Shown: piece by piece, positions 1 through 10,299 of the stretch
Position numbering within the stretch: position 1 is the stretch's first letter
How the letters are laid out: every line of letters starts with the position of its first letter
From: Rhynochetos jubatus
Taxonomy: Eukaryota; Chordata; Aves; Eurypygiformes; Rhynochetidae
DNA length: 64,000 bases
NCBI GenBank assembly: GCA_027574665.1
Contig: CM050665.1
Coordinates: forward strand, 310,001-374,000
Reading direction: 5' to 3'
Program-made: the position numbers and the translations under genes
The notes under the pieces: model-generated
The model's database searches: none
What the model saw: the letters and a program-made list of their open reading frames with translations, nothing else
Told to the model about the DNA's origin: nothing

Positions 1-30
1 CTGGAGCTGTGGGCTTTCTGGTTCTCCGGA

Positions 31-54
31 CCCTAACCCTAACCCTAACCCTAG
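31..54 (-). repeat. Telomeric block of the monomer, (TTAGGG)n on the minus strand
   Basis: Read on the minus strand the block is CTAGGG followed by three TTAGGG hexamers, giving exactly four GGG runs with 3-nt spacers. The same 24-bp block recurs in nearly every monomer at the same place. The boundaries are constant: GGA precedes it and AAGTTG follows it on the + strand. The terminal hexamer is always the CTAGGG variant. This is an interstitial telomeric sequence fixed within a satellite unit, not a terminal telomere, because it never runs beyond five hexamers. Confidence 0.97.
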
Positions 55-99
55 AAGTTGCTGACCGCGGTTTCCGGCCACGGCCCCCCCGGGGTTCTG
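55..99 (+). repeat. CpG-dense segment with hypervariable C-run/G-run
   Basis: This part of the monomer carries most of its CpGs and is the main source of variation among copies. The junction appears as CCCCCCCTGGG, CCCCCCCCGGG, CCCCCCCGGGG, CCCCCCCGGG, CCCACCCCGGG and CCCCTCCGGGG in different monomers. One-base changes in this run explain most 176/177/178-bp length differences between copies. They also switch which frame stays open across units. Polymerase slippage plus sequence exchange between copies would account for it (inference). Confidence 0.9.
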
Positions 100-432
100 G
101 CTAGGAAAGCAGGGGAAGGAGCCATGTCGGTGCAGTGTCGTGCTCCTCTTGGCAGGCCTTTGCAATCCCAATTATCCCTGGAGCTGTGGGCTTTCTGGTT
201 CTCCGGACCCTAACCCTAACCCTAACCCTAGAAGTTGCCGACCGTGGTTTCCGGCCACGACCCCCCTGGGTTCTGGCTACGAAAGCAGGGGAAGGAGCCA
301 TGTCTGTGAAGTGTCGTGCTCCTCTTGGCAGGCCTTTGCAATCCCAATTATCCCTGGAGCTGTGGGCTTTCTGGTTCTCCGGACCCTAACCCTAACCCTA
401 ACCCTAGAAGTTGCTGACCGCGGTTTCCGGCC

Positions 433-2742
433 ATGGCCCCCCCTGGGTTCTGGCTAGGAAAGCTGGGGAAGGAGCCATGTCTGTGCAGTGTCGTGCTCCT
501 CTTGGCAGGCCTTTGCAATCCCAATTATCCCTGGAGCTGTGGGCTTTCTGGTTCTCCGGACCCTAACCCTAACCCTAACCCTAGAAGTTGCCGACCGCGG
601 TTTTCGGCCACGGCCCCCCCGGGTTCTGGCTAGGAAAGCTGGGGATGGAGCCATGTCGGTGCAGTGTCGTGCTCCTCTTGGCAGGCCTTTGCAATCCCAA
701 TTATCCCTGGAGCTGTGGGCTTTCTGGTTCTCCGGACCCTAACCCTAACCCTAACCCTAGAAGTTGCCGACCGCGGTTTCCGGCCACGGCCCACCCCGGG
801 TTCTGGCTAGGAAAGCAGGGGAAGGAGCCATGTCTGTGCAGTGTCGTGCTCCTCTTGGCAGGCCTTTGCAATCCCAATTATCCCTGGAGCTGTGGGCTTT
901 CTGGTTCTCCGGACCCTAACCCTAACCCTAACCTTAGAAGTTGCCGACCGTGGTTTCCGGCCACGGCCCCCCCCGGGTTCTGGCTAGGAAAGCAGGGGAA
1001 GGAGCCATGTCTGTGAAGTGTCGTGCTCCTCTTGGCAGGCCTTTGCAATCCCAATTATCCCTGGAGCTGTGGGCTTTCTGGTTCTCCGGACCCTAACCCT
1101 AACCCTAACCCTAGAAGTTGCTGACCGCGGTTTCCGGCCACGGCCCCCCCTGGGTTCTGGCTAGGAAAGCTGGGGAAGGAGCCATGTCTGTGCAGTGTCG
1201 TGCTCCTCTTGGCAGGCCTTTGCAATCCCAATTATCCCTGGAGCCGTGGGCTTTCTGGTTCTCCGGACCCTAACCCTAACCCTAACCCTAGAAGTTGCCG
1301 ACCGCGGTTTTCGGCCACGGCCCCCCCGGGTTCTGGCTAGGAAAGCTGGGGAAGGAGCCATGTCGGTACAGTGTCGTGCTCCTCTTGGCAGGCCTTTGCA
1401 ATCCCAATTATCCCTGGAGCTGTGGGCTTTCTGGTTCTCCGGACCCTAACCCTAACCCTAACCCTAGAAGTTGCTGACCGCGGTTTCCGGCCACGGCCCC
1501 CCCTGGGTTCTGGCTAGGAAAGCAGGGGAAGGAGCCATGTCTGTGCAGTGTCGTGCTCCTCTTGGCAGGCCTTTGCAATCCCAATTATCCCTGGAGCTGT
1601 GGGCTATCTGGTTCTCCGGACCCTAACCCTAACCCTAACCCTAACCCTAGAAGTTGCCGACCGCGGTTTCCGGCCACGGCCCCCCCTGGGTTCTGGCTAG
1701 GAAAGCAGGGGAAGGAGCCATGTCTGTGCAGTGTCGTGCTCCTCTTGGCAGGCCTTTGCAATCCCAATTATCCCTGGAGCTGTGGGCTTTCTGGTTCTCC
1801 GGACCCTAAACCTAACCCTAACCCTAGAAGTTGCCGACCGTGGATTCCGGCCACGGCCCCCCCTGGGTTCTGGCTAGGAAAGCAGGGGAAGGAGCCATGT
1901 CTGTGCAGTGTCGTGCTCCTCTTGGCAGGCCTTTGCAATCCCAATTATCCCTGGAGCTGTGGGCTTTCTGGTTCTCCGGACCCTAACCCTAACCCTAACC
2001 CTAGAAGTTGCTGACCGCGGTTTCCGGCCACGGCCCCCCCTGGGTTCTGGCTAGGAAAGCTGGGGAAGGAGCCATGTCTGTGCAGTGTCGTGCTCCTCTT
2101 GGCAGGCCTTTGCAATCCCAATTATCCCTGGAGCTGTGGGCTTTCTGGTTCTCCGGACCCTAACCCTAACCCTAACCCTAACCCTAGAAGTTGCCGACCG
2201 CGGTTTCCGGCCACGGCCCCCCCGGGGTTCTGGCTAGGAGAGCAGGGGAAGGAGCCATGTCTGTGCAGTGTCGTGCTCCTCTTGGCAGGCCTTTGCAATC
2301 CCAATTATCCCTGGAGCTGTGGGCTTTCTGGTTCTCCGGACCCTAACCCTAACCCTAACCCTAGAAGTTGCTGACCGCGGTTTCCGGCCACGGCCCCCCC
2401 TGGGTTCTGGCTAGGAAAGCAGGGGAAGGAGCCATGTCGGTGCAGTGTCGTGCTCCTCTTGGCAGGCCTTTGCAATCCCAATTATCCCTGGAGCTGTGGG
2501 CTTTCTGGTTCTCCGGACCCTAACCCTAACCCTAACCCTAGAAGTTGCCGACCGTGGTTTCCGGCCACGACCCCCCCGGGTTCTGGCTACGAAAGCAGGG
2601 GAAGGAGCCATGTCTGTGAAGTGTCGTGCTCCTCTTGGCAGGCCTTTGCAATCCCAATTATCCCTGGAGCTGTGGGCTTTCTGGTTCTCCGGACCCTAAC
2701 CCTAACCCTAACCCTAGAAGTTGCTGACCGCGGTTTCCGGCC
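433..2742 (+). repeat. HOR unit A1, 13 monomers (2310 bp)
   Basis: The unit is anchored on the monomer in which CCACGG has become CCATGG (433, 2743, 4516). The order of variant monomers after the anchor (GTTTTCGG at about 600, CCCACCCCGGG at about 790, GTGAAGTG at about 1012, GTTTTCGG at about 1307) is repeated 2310 bp further on. This copy holds about three monomers (537 bp, around 1585-2121) that the next copy lacks. Positions 1-432 are the end of a preceding unit, with CTACGAAAG near 268. Confidence 0.88.
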
Positions 2743-4515
2743 ATGGCCCCCCCTGGGTTCTGGCTAGGAAAGCTGGGGAAGGAGCCATGTCTGTGCAGTG
2801 TCGTGCTCCTCTTGGCAGGCCTTTGCAATCCCAATTATCCCTGGAGCTGTGGGCTTTCTGGTTCTCCGGACCCTAACCCTAACCCTAACCCTAGAAGTTG
2901 CCGACCGCGGTTTTCGGCCACGGCCCCCCCGGGTTCTGGCTAGGAAAGCTGGGGAAGGAGCCATGTCGGTGCAGTGTCGTGCTCCTCTTGGCAGGCCTTT
3001 GCAATCCCAATTATCCCTGGAGCTGTGGGCTTTCTGGTTCTCCGGACCCTAACCCTAACCCTAACCCTAGAAGTTGCCGACCGCGGTTTCCGGCCACGGC
3101 CCACCCCGGGTTCTGGCTAGGAAAGCAGGGGAAGGAGCCATGTCTGTGCAGTGTCGTGCTCCTCTTGGCAGGCCTTTGCAATCCCAATTATCCCTGGAGC
3201 TGTGGGCTTTCTGGTTCTCCGGACCCTAACCCTAACCCTAACCCTAGAAGTTGCCGACCGTGGTTTCCGGCCACGGCCCCCCCCGGGTTCTGGCTAGGAA
3301 AGCAGGGGAAGGAGCCATGTCTGTGAAGTGTCGTGCTCCTCTTGGCAGGCCTTTGCAATCCCAATTATCCCTGGAGCTGTGGGCTTTCTGGTTCTCCGGA
3401 CCCTAACCCTAACCCTAACCCTAGAAGTTGCTGACCGCGGTTTCCGGCCACGGCCCCCCCTGGGTTCTGGCTAGGAAAGCTGGGGAAGGAGCCATGTCTG
3501 TGCAGTGTCGTGCTCCTCTTGGCAGGCCTTTGCAATCCCAATTATCCCTGGAGCTGTGGGCTTTCTGGTTCTCCAGACCCTAACCCTAACCCTAACCCTA
3601 GAAGTTGCCGACCGCGGTTTTCGGCCACGGCCCCCCCGGGTTCTGGCTAGGAAAGCTGGGGAAGGAGCCATGTCGGTACAGTGTCGTGCTCCTCTTGGCA
3701 GGCCTTTGCAATCCCAATTATCCCTGGAGCTGTGGGCTTTCTGGTTCTCCGGACCCTAACCCTAACCCTAACCCTAGAAGTTGCCGACCGCGGTTTCCGG
3801 CCACGGCCCCCCCTGGGTTCTGGCTAGGAAAGCTGGGGAAGGAGCCATGTCTGTGCAGTGTCGTGCTCCTCTTGGCAGGCCTTTGCAATCCCAATTATCC
3901 CTGGAGCTGTGGGCTTTCTGGTTCTCCGGACCCTAACCCTAACCCTAACCCTAACCCTAGAAGTTGCCGACCGCGGTTTCCGGCCACGGCCCCCCCGGGG
4001 TTCTGGCTAGGAGAGCAGGGGAAGGAGCCATGTCTGTGCAGTGTCGTGCTCCTCTTGGCAGGCCTTTGCAATCCCAATTATCCCTGGAGCTGTGGGCTTT
4101 CTGGTTCTCCGGACCCTAACCCTAACCCTAACCCTAGAAGTTGCTGACCGCGGTTTCCGGCCACGGCCCCCCCGGGGTTCTGGCTAGGAAAGCAGGGGAA
4201 GGAGCCATGTCGGTGCAGTGTCGTGCTCCTCTTGGCAGGCCTTTGCAATCCCAATTATCCCTGGAGCTGTGGGCTTTCTGGTTCTCCGGACCCTAACCCT
4301 AACCCTAACCCTAGAAGTTGCCGACCGTGGTTTCCGGCCACGACCCCCCCGGGTTCTGGCTACGAAAGCAGGGGAAGGAGCCATGTCTGTGAAGTGTCGT
4401 GCTCCTCTTGGCAGGCCTTTGCAATCCCAATTATCCCTGGAGCTGTGGGCTTTCTGGTTCTCCGGACCCTAACCCTAACCCTAACCCTAGAAGTTGCTGA
4501 CCGCGGTTTCCGGCC
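2743..4515 (+). repeat. HOR unit A2, 10 monomers (1773 bp)
   Basis: This copy repeats the variant order of unit A1 and is shorter by 537 bp (three monomers, one with the five-hexamer block). It includes CTACGAAAG near 2587 just before the anchor; that variant also occurs near 268 and 4360 but nowhere that I saw in the otherwise matching right-hand part of the window. A CTCCAGACC variant near 3572 is shared with unit A3. Confidence 0.88.
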
Positions 4516-5530
4516 ATGGCCCCCCCTGGGTTCTGGCTAGGAAAGCTGGGGAAGGAGCCATGTCTGTGCAGTGTCGTGCTCCTCTTGGCAGGCCTTTGCA
4601 ATCCCAATTATCCCTGGAGCTGTGGGCTTTCTGGTTCTCCGGACCCTAACCCTAACCCTAACCCTAGAAGTTGCCGACCGCGGTTTTCGGCCACGGCCCC
4701 CCCGGGTTCTGGCTAGGAAAGCTGGGGAAGGAGCCATGTCGGTGCAGTGTCGTGCTCCTCTTGGCAGGCCTTTGCAATCCCAATTATCCCTGGAGCTGTG
4801 GGCTTTCTGGTTCTCCGGACCTTAACCCTAACCCTAACCCTAGAAGTTGCCGACCGCGGTTTCCGGCCACGGCCCACCCCGGGTTCTGGCTAGGAAAGCA
4901 GGGGAAGGAGCCATGTCTGTGCAGTGTCGTGCTCCTCTTGGCAGGCCTTTGCAATCCCAATTATCCCTGGAGCTGTGGGCTTTCTGGTTCTCCGGACCCT
5001 AACCCTAACCCTAACCCTAGAAGTTGCCGACCGTGGTTTCCGGCCACGGCCCCCCCCGGGTTCTGGCTAGGAAAGCAGGGGAAGGAGCCATGTCTGTGAA
5101 GTGTCGTGCTCCTCTTGGCAGGCCTTTGCAATCCCAATTATCCCTGGAGCTGTGGGCTTTCTGGTTCTCCGGACCCTAACCCTAACCCTAACCCTAGAAG
5201 TTGCTGACCGCGGTTTCCGGCCACGGCCCCCCCTGGGTTCTGGCTAGGAAAGCTGGGGAAGGAGCCATGTCTGTGCAGTGTCGTGCTCCTCTTGGCAGGC
5301 CTTTGCAATCCCAATTATCCCTGGAGCTGTGGGCTTTCTGGTTCTCCAGACCCTAACCCTAACCCTAACCCTAGAAGTTGCCGACCGCGGTTTTCGGCCA
5401 CGGCCCCCCCGGGTTCTGGCTAGGAAAGCTGGGGAAGGAGCCATGTCGGTACAGTGTCGTGCTCCTCTTGGCAGGCCTTTGCAATCCCAATTATCCCTGG
5501 AGCTGTGGGCTTTCTGGTTCTCCGGACCCT
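4516..5530 (+). repeat. HOR unit A3, partial copy
   Basis: The variant order of unit A2 is repeated with a 1773-bp offset through the GTTTTCGG monomer at about 5390 and CTCCAGACC near 5345, and then changes to the neighbouring 2310-bp family. One telomeric hexamer in this copy is altered (GACCTTAACC at about 4808). The change of family without any break in monomer phase points to an unequal-exchange junction near 5.5 kb (inference). Confidence 0.8.
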
Positions 5531-7553
5531 AACCCTAACCCTAACCCTAGAAGTTGCCGACCGCGGTTTCCGGCCACGGCCCCCCCTGGGTTCTGGCTAT
5601 GAAAGCTGGGGAAGGAGCCATGTCTGTGCAGTGTCGTGCTCCTCTTGGCAGGCCTTTGCAATCCCAATTATCCCTGGAGCTGTGGGCTTTCTGGTTCTCC
5701 GGACCCTAACCCTAACCCTAACCCTAGAAGTTGCCGACCGCGGTTTCTGGGCATGGCCCCCCCTGGGTTCTGGCTAGGAAAGCTGGGGAAGGAGCCATGT
5801 CTGTGCAGTGTCGTGCTCCTCTTGGCAGGCCTTTGCAATCCCAATTATCCCTGGAGCTGTGGGCTTTCTGGTTCTCCGGACCCTAACCCTAACCCTAACC
5901 CTAGAAGTTGCCGACCGCGGTTTCCGGCCACGGCCCCCCCCGGGTTCTGGCTAGGAAAGCTGGGGAAGGAGCCATGTCTGTGCAGTGTCGTGCTCCTCTT
6001 GGCAGGCCTTTGCAATCCCAATTATCCCTGGAGCTGTGGGCTTTCTGGTTCTCCGGACCCTAACCCTAACCCTAACCCTAGAAGTTGCCGACCGTGGTTT
6101 CCGGCCACGGCCCCCCCCGGGCTCTGGCTAGGAAAGCTGGGGAAGGAGCCATGTCTGTGCAGTGTCGTGCTCCTCTTGGCAGGCCTTTGCAATCCCAATT
6201 ATCCCTGGAGCTGTGGGCTTTCTGGTTCTCCGGACCCTAACCCTAACCCTAACCCTAGAAGTTGCCGACCGCGGTTTCCGGCCACGGCCCCCCCTGGGTT
6301 CTGCTAGGAAAGCTGGGGAAGGAGCCATGTCTGTGCAGTGTCGTGCTCCTCTTGGCAGGCCTTTGCAATCCCAATTATCCCTGGAGCTGTGGGCTTTCTG
6401 GTTCTCCGGACCCTAACCCTAAACCTAACCCTAACCCTAGAAGTTGCCGACCGCGGTTTCCGGCCACGGCCCCCCCGGGGTTCTGGCTAGGAGAGCAGGG
6501 GAAGGAGCCATGTCGGTGCAGTGTCGTGCTCCTCTTGGCAGGCCTTTGCAATCCCAATTATCCCTGGAGCTGTGGGCTTTCTGGTTCTCCGGACCCTAAC
6601 CCTAACCCTAACCCTAGAAGTTGCCGACCGCGGTTTCCGGCCACGGCCCCCCCTGGGTTCTGGCTAGGAAAGCAGGGGAAGGAGCCATGTCTGTGCAGTG
6701 TCGTGCTCCTCTTGGCAGGCCTTTGCAATCCCAATTATCCCTGGAGCTGTGGGCTTTCTGGTTCTCCGGACCCTAACCCTAACCCTAACCCTAGAAGTTG
6801 CCGACCGCGGTTTCCGGCCACGGCCCCCCCTGGGTTCTGCTAGGAAAGCTGGGGAAGGAGCCATGTCTGTGCAGTGTCGTGCTCCTCTTGGCAGGCCTTT
6901 GCAATCCCAATTATCCCTGGAGCTGTGGGCTTTCTGGTTCTCCGGACCCTAACCCTAAACCTAACCCTAACCCTAGAAGTTGCCGACCGCGGTTTCCGGC
7001 CACGGCCCCCCCGGGGTTCTGGCTAGGAGAGCAGGGGAAGGAGCCATGTCGGTGCAGTGTCGTGCTCCTCTTGGCAGGCCTTTGCAATCCCAATTATCCC
7101 TGGAGCTGTGGGCTTTCTGGTTCTCCGGACCCTAACCCTAACCCTAACCCTAGAAGTTGCCGACCGCGGTTTCCGTCCACGGCCCCCCCTGGGTTCTGGC
7201 TAGGAAAGCAGGGGAAGGAGCCATGTCTGTGCAGTGTCGTGCTCCTCTTGGCAGGCCTTTGCAATCCCAATTATCCCTGGAGCTGTGGGCTTTCTGGTTC
7301 TCCGGACCCTAACCCTAACCCTAACCCTAGAAGTTGCCGACCGCGGTTTCCGGCCACGGCCCCCCCCGGGTTCTGGCTAGGAAAGCAGGGGAAGGAGCCA
7401 TGTCTGTGCAGTGTCGTGCTCCTCTTGGCAGGCCTTTGCAATCCCAATTATCCCTGGAGCTGTGGGCTTTCTGGTTCTCCGGACCCTAACCCTAACCCTA
7501 ACCCTAGAAGTTGCTGACCGCGGTTTCCGGCCACGGCCCCCCCTGGGTTCTGG
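5244..7553 (+). repeat. HOR unit B1, 13 monomers (2310 bp)
   Basis: Variant monomers in this interval recur 2310 bp downstream: CTCCAGACC (5346 and 7656), CTATGAAAG (about 5597 and 7907), CCGGGCTCTGG (about 6117 and 8427), and the one-base deletion TTCTGCTAGG (6299 and 8609; 6835 and 9145). It overlaps the end of unit A3 because its first monomers are shared by both families. One difference between copies is TTTCTGGGCATGG near 5745, which is the ordinary TTTCCGGCCACGG near 8055. Confidence 0.88.
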
Positions 7554-9867
7554 CTAGGAAAGCTGGGGAAGGAGCCATGTCTGTGCAGTGTCGTGCTCCT
7601 CTTGGCAGGCCTTTGCAATCCCAATTATCCCTGGAGCTGTGGGCTTTCTGGTTCTCCAGACCCTAACCCTAACCCTAACCCTAGAAGTTGCCGACCGCGG
7701 TTTTCGGCCACGGCCCCCCCGGGTTCTGGCTAGGAAAGCTGGGGAAGGAGCCATGTCGGTACAGTGTCGTGCTCCTCTTGGCAGGCCTTTGCAATCCCAA
7801 TTATCCCTGGAGCTGTGGGCTTTCTGGTTCTCCGGACCCTAACCCTAACCCTAACCCTAGAAGTTGCCGACCGCGGTTTCCGGCCACGGCCCCCCCTGGG
7901 TTCTGGCTATGAAAGCTGGGGAAGGAGCCATGTCTGTGCAGTGTCGTGCTCCTCTTGGCAGGCCTTTGCAATCCCAATTATCCCTGGAGCTGTGGGCTTT
8001 CTGGTTCTCCGGACCCTAACCCTAACCCTAACCCTAGAAGTTGCCGACCGCGGTTTCCGGCCACGGCCCCCCCTGGGTTCTGGCTAGGAAAGCTGGGGAA
8101 GGAGCCATGTCTGTGCAGTGTCGTGCTCCTCTTGGCAGGCCTTTGCAATCCCAATTATCCCTGGAGCTGTGGGCTTTCTGGTTCTCCGGACCCTAACCCT
8201 AACCCTAACCCTAGAAGTTGCCGACCGCGGTTTCCGGCCACGGCCCCCCCCGGGTTCTGGCTAGGAAAGCTGGGGAAGGAGCCATGTCTGTGCAGTGTCG
8301 TGCTCCTCTTGGCAGGCCTTTGCAATCCCAATTATCCCTGGAGCTGTGGGCTTTCTGGTTCTCCGGACCCTAACCCTAACCCTAACCCTAGAAGTTGCCG
8401 ACCGTGGTTTCCGGCCACGGCCCCCCCCGGGCTCTGGCTAGGAAAGCTGGGGAAGGAGCCATGTCTGTGCAGTGTCGTGCTCCTCTTGGCAGGCCTTTGC
8501 AATCCCAATTATCCCTGGAGCTGTGGGCTTTCTGGTTCTCCGGACCCTAACCCTAACCCTAACCCTAGAAGTTGCCGACCGCGGTTTCCGGCCACGGCCC
8601 CCCCTGGGTTCTGCTAGGAAATCTGGGGAAGGAGCCATGTCTGTGCAGTGTCGTGCTCCTCTTGGCAGGCCTTTGCAATCCCAATTATCCCTGGAGCTGT
8701 GGGCTTTCTGGTTCTCCGGACCCTAACCCTAAACCTAACCCTAACCCTAGAAGTTGCCGACCGCGGTTTCCGGCCACGGCCCCCCCGGGATTCTGGCTAG
8801 GAGAGCAGGGGAAGGAGCCATGTCGGTGCAGTGTCGTGCTCCTCTTGGCAGGCCTTTGCAATCCCAATTATCCCTGGAGCTGTGGGCTTTCTGGTTCTCC
8901 GGACCCTAACCCTAACCCTAACCCTAGAAGTTGCCGACCGCGGTTTCCGGCCACGGCCCCCCCTGGGTTCTGGCTAGGAAAGCAGGGGAAGGAGCCATGT
9001 CTGTGCAGTGTCGTGCTCCTCTTGGCAGGCCTTTGCAATCCCAATTATCCCTGGAGCTGTGGGCTTTCTGGTTCTCCGGACCCTAACCCTAACCCTAACC
9101 CTAGAAGTTGCCGACCGCGGTTTCCGGCCACGGCCCCCCCTGGGTTCTGCTAGGAAAGCTGGGGAAGGAGCCATGTCTGTGCAGTGTCGTGCTCCTCTTG
9201 GCAGGCCTTTGCAATCCCAATTATCCCTGGAGCTGTGGGCTTTCTGGTTCTCCGGACCCTAACCCTAACCCTAACCCTAGAAGTTGCCGACCGCGGTTTC
9301 TGGGCATGGCCCCCCCTGGGTTCTGGCTAGGAAAGCTGGGGAAGGAGCCATGTCTGTGCAGTGTCGTGCTCCTCTTGGCAGGCCTTTGCAATCCCAATTA
9401 TCCCTGGAGCTGTGGGCTTTCTGGTTCTCCGGACCCTAACCCTAACCCTAACCCTAACCCTAGAAGTTGCCGACCGCGGTTTCCGGCCACGGCCCCCCCT
9501 GGGTTCTGGCTAGGAAAGCTGGGGAAGGAGCCATGTCTGTGCAGTGTCGTGCTCCTCTTGGCAGGCCTTTGCAATCCCAATTATCCCTGGAGCTGTGGGC
9601 TTTCTGGTTCTCCGGACCCTAACCCTAACCCTAACCCTAGAAGTTGCCGACCGCGGTTTCCGGCCACGGCCCCCCCTGGGTTCTGGCTAGGAAAGCAGGG
9701 GAAGGAGCCATGTCTGTGCAGTGTCGTGCTCCTCTTGGCAGGCCTTTGCAATCCCAATTATCCCTGGAGCTGTGGGCTTTCTGGTTCTCCGGACCCTAAC
9801 CCTAACCCTAACCCTAGAAGTTGCCGACCGCGGTTTCCGGCCACGGCCCCCCCTGGGTTCTGCTAGG
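6299..9867 (+). repeat. Five monomers with a one-base deletion (TTCTGCTAGG)
   Basis: The usual TTCTGGCTAGG has lost one G at 6299, 6835, 8609, 9145 and 9858. I saw this deletion nowhere else. Spacings are 536, 1774, 536 and 713 bp, which fit 3, 10, 3 and 4 monomers. One mutation was therefore multiplied five-fold by local duplications inside about 3.6 kb. Confidence 0.88.
7554..9265 (+). repeat. HOR unit B2, partial copy of the 2310-bp unit
   Basis: The 2310-bp offset holds until about 9265, where the first copy has the AAACCT-containing five-hexamer block and this copy has an ordinary four-run block followed by TTTCTGGGCATGG. It therefore contains about ten of the thirteen monomers. It carries a private AAATCTGGGG change near 8619. 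Confidence 0.85.
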
Positions 9868-10299
9868 AAAGCTGGGGAAGGAGCCATGTCTGTGCAGTGT
9901 CGTGCTCCTCTTGGCAGGCCTTTGCAATCCCAATTATCCCTGGAGCTGTGGGCTTTCTGGTTCTCCGGACCCTAACCCTAAACCTAACCCTAACCCTAGA
10001 AGTTGCCGACCGCGGTTTCCGGCCACGGCCCCCCCGGGGTTCTGGCTAGGAGAGCAGGGGAAGGAGCCATGTCGGTGCAGTGTCGTGCTCCTCTTGGCAG
10101 GCCTTTGCAATCCCAATTATCCCTGGAGCTGTGGGCTTTCTGGTTCTCCGGACCCTAACCCTAACCCTAACCCTAGAAGTTGCCGACCGCGGTTTCCGGC
10201 CACGGCCCCCCCTGGGTTCTGGCTAGGAAAGCAGGGGAAGGAGCCATGTCTGTGCAGTGTCGTGCTCCTCTTGGCAGGCCTTTGCAATCCCAATTATCC
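9266..10299 (+). repeat. Transitional satellite between HOR families B and C
   Basis: About six ordinary monomers connect the 2310-bp and 2655-bp families. It includes a five-hexamer block at 9434, and one with an AAACCT hexamer at 9970, the latter resembling those at 6411, 6947 and 8721. I see no long exact copy of this stretch as a unit and no non-satellite sequence in it. Confidence 0.8.

Larger units (their letters stand above)
1..177 (+). repeat. Reference monomer (first complete unit)
   Basis: This unit shows the common plan. Positions 1-30 are a lead beginning CTGGAGCTGTGGGC and ending TCCGGA. Positions 31-54 are the telomeric block. Positions 55-99 are CpG-dense (CCGCGG, TTCCGG, CCACGG) and contain a C-run running into a G-run at 84-94. 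Positions 100-120 are purine-rich (GGAAAGCAGGGGAAGGA). Positions 121-140 hold GCCATGTCGGTGCAGTGTCG, and 141-177 are a pyrimidine-rich stretch with TTGGCAG and then CAATCCCAATTATCC. I count 107 G+C of 177 (about 60%) and 8 CpGs (C at 27, 66, 68, 75, 81, 90, 128, 139); a ninth, at 61-62, is TpG here and CpG in most other copies. The chosen start is arbitrary because the array is circularly permutable. Confidence 0.95.

Noticed and set aside
84..94. CCCCCCC/GGGG junctions as promoter GC boxes
   Set aside because: The core GGGCGG/CCGCCC is missing from the standard monomer, and no other core-promoter element is visible.
141..160. Pyrimidine tract plus TTGGCAG as a 3' splice site
   Set aside because: It resembles an acceptor, but there is no matching donor or exon structure, and it occurs in every monomer.
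123..226. A short ATG frame in each monomer starting at GCCATGT and ending at the in-frame TAA of the first telomeric hexamer
   Set aside because: The ATG has a purine at -3, but the frame is about 30 codons, recurs in every unit, and resembles no family I know. Chance is enough to explain it.
454..654. Recurrent minus-strand frames of 60-82 codons with RVRVRV or LGLGLG cores
   Set aside because: They are the antisense of the telomeric block in different phases, repeated wherever the same monomer variant occurs; nothing suggests independent coding.
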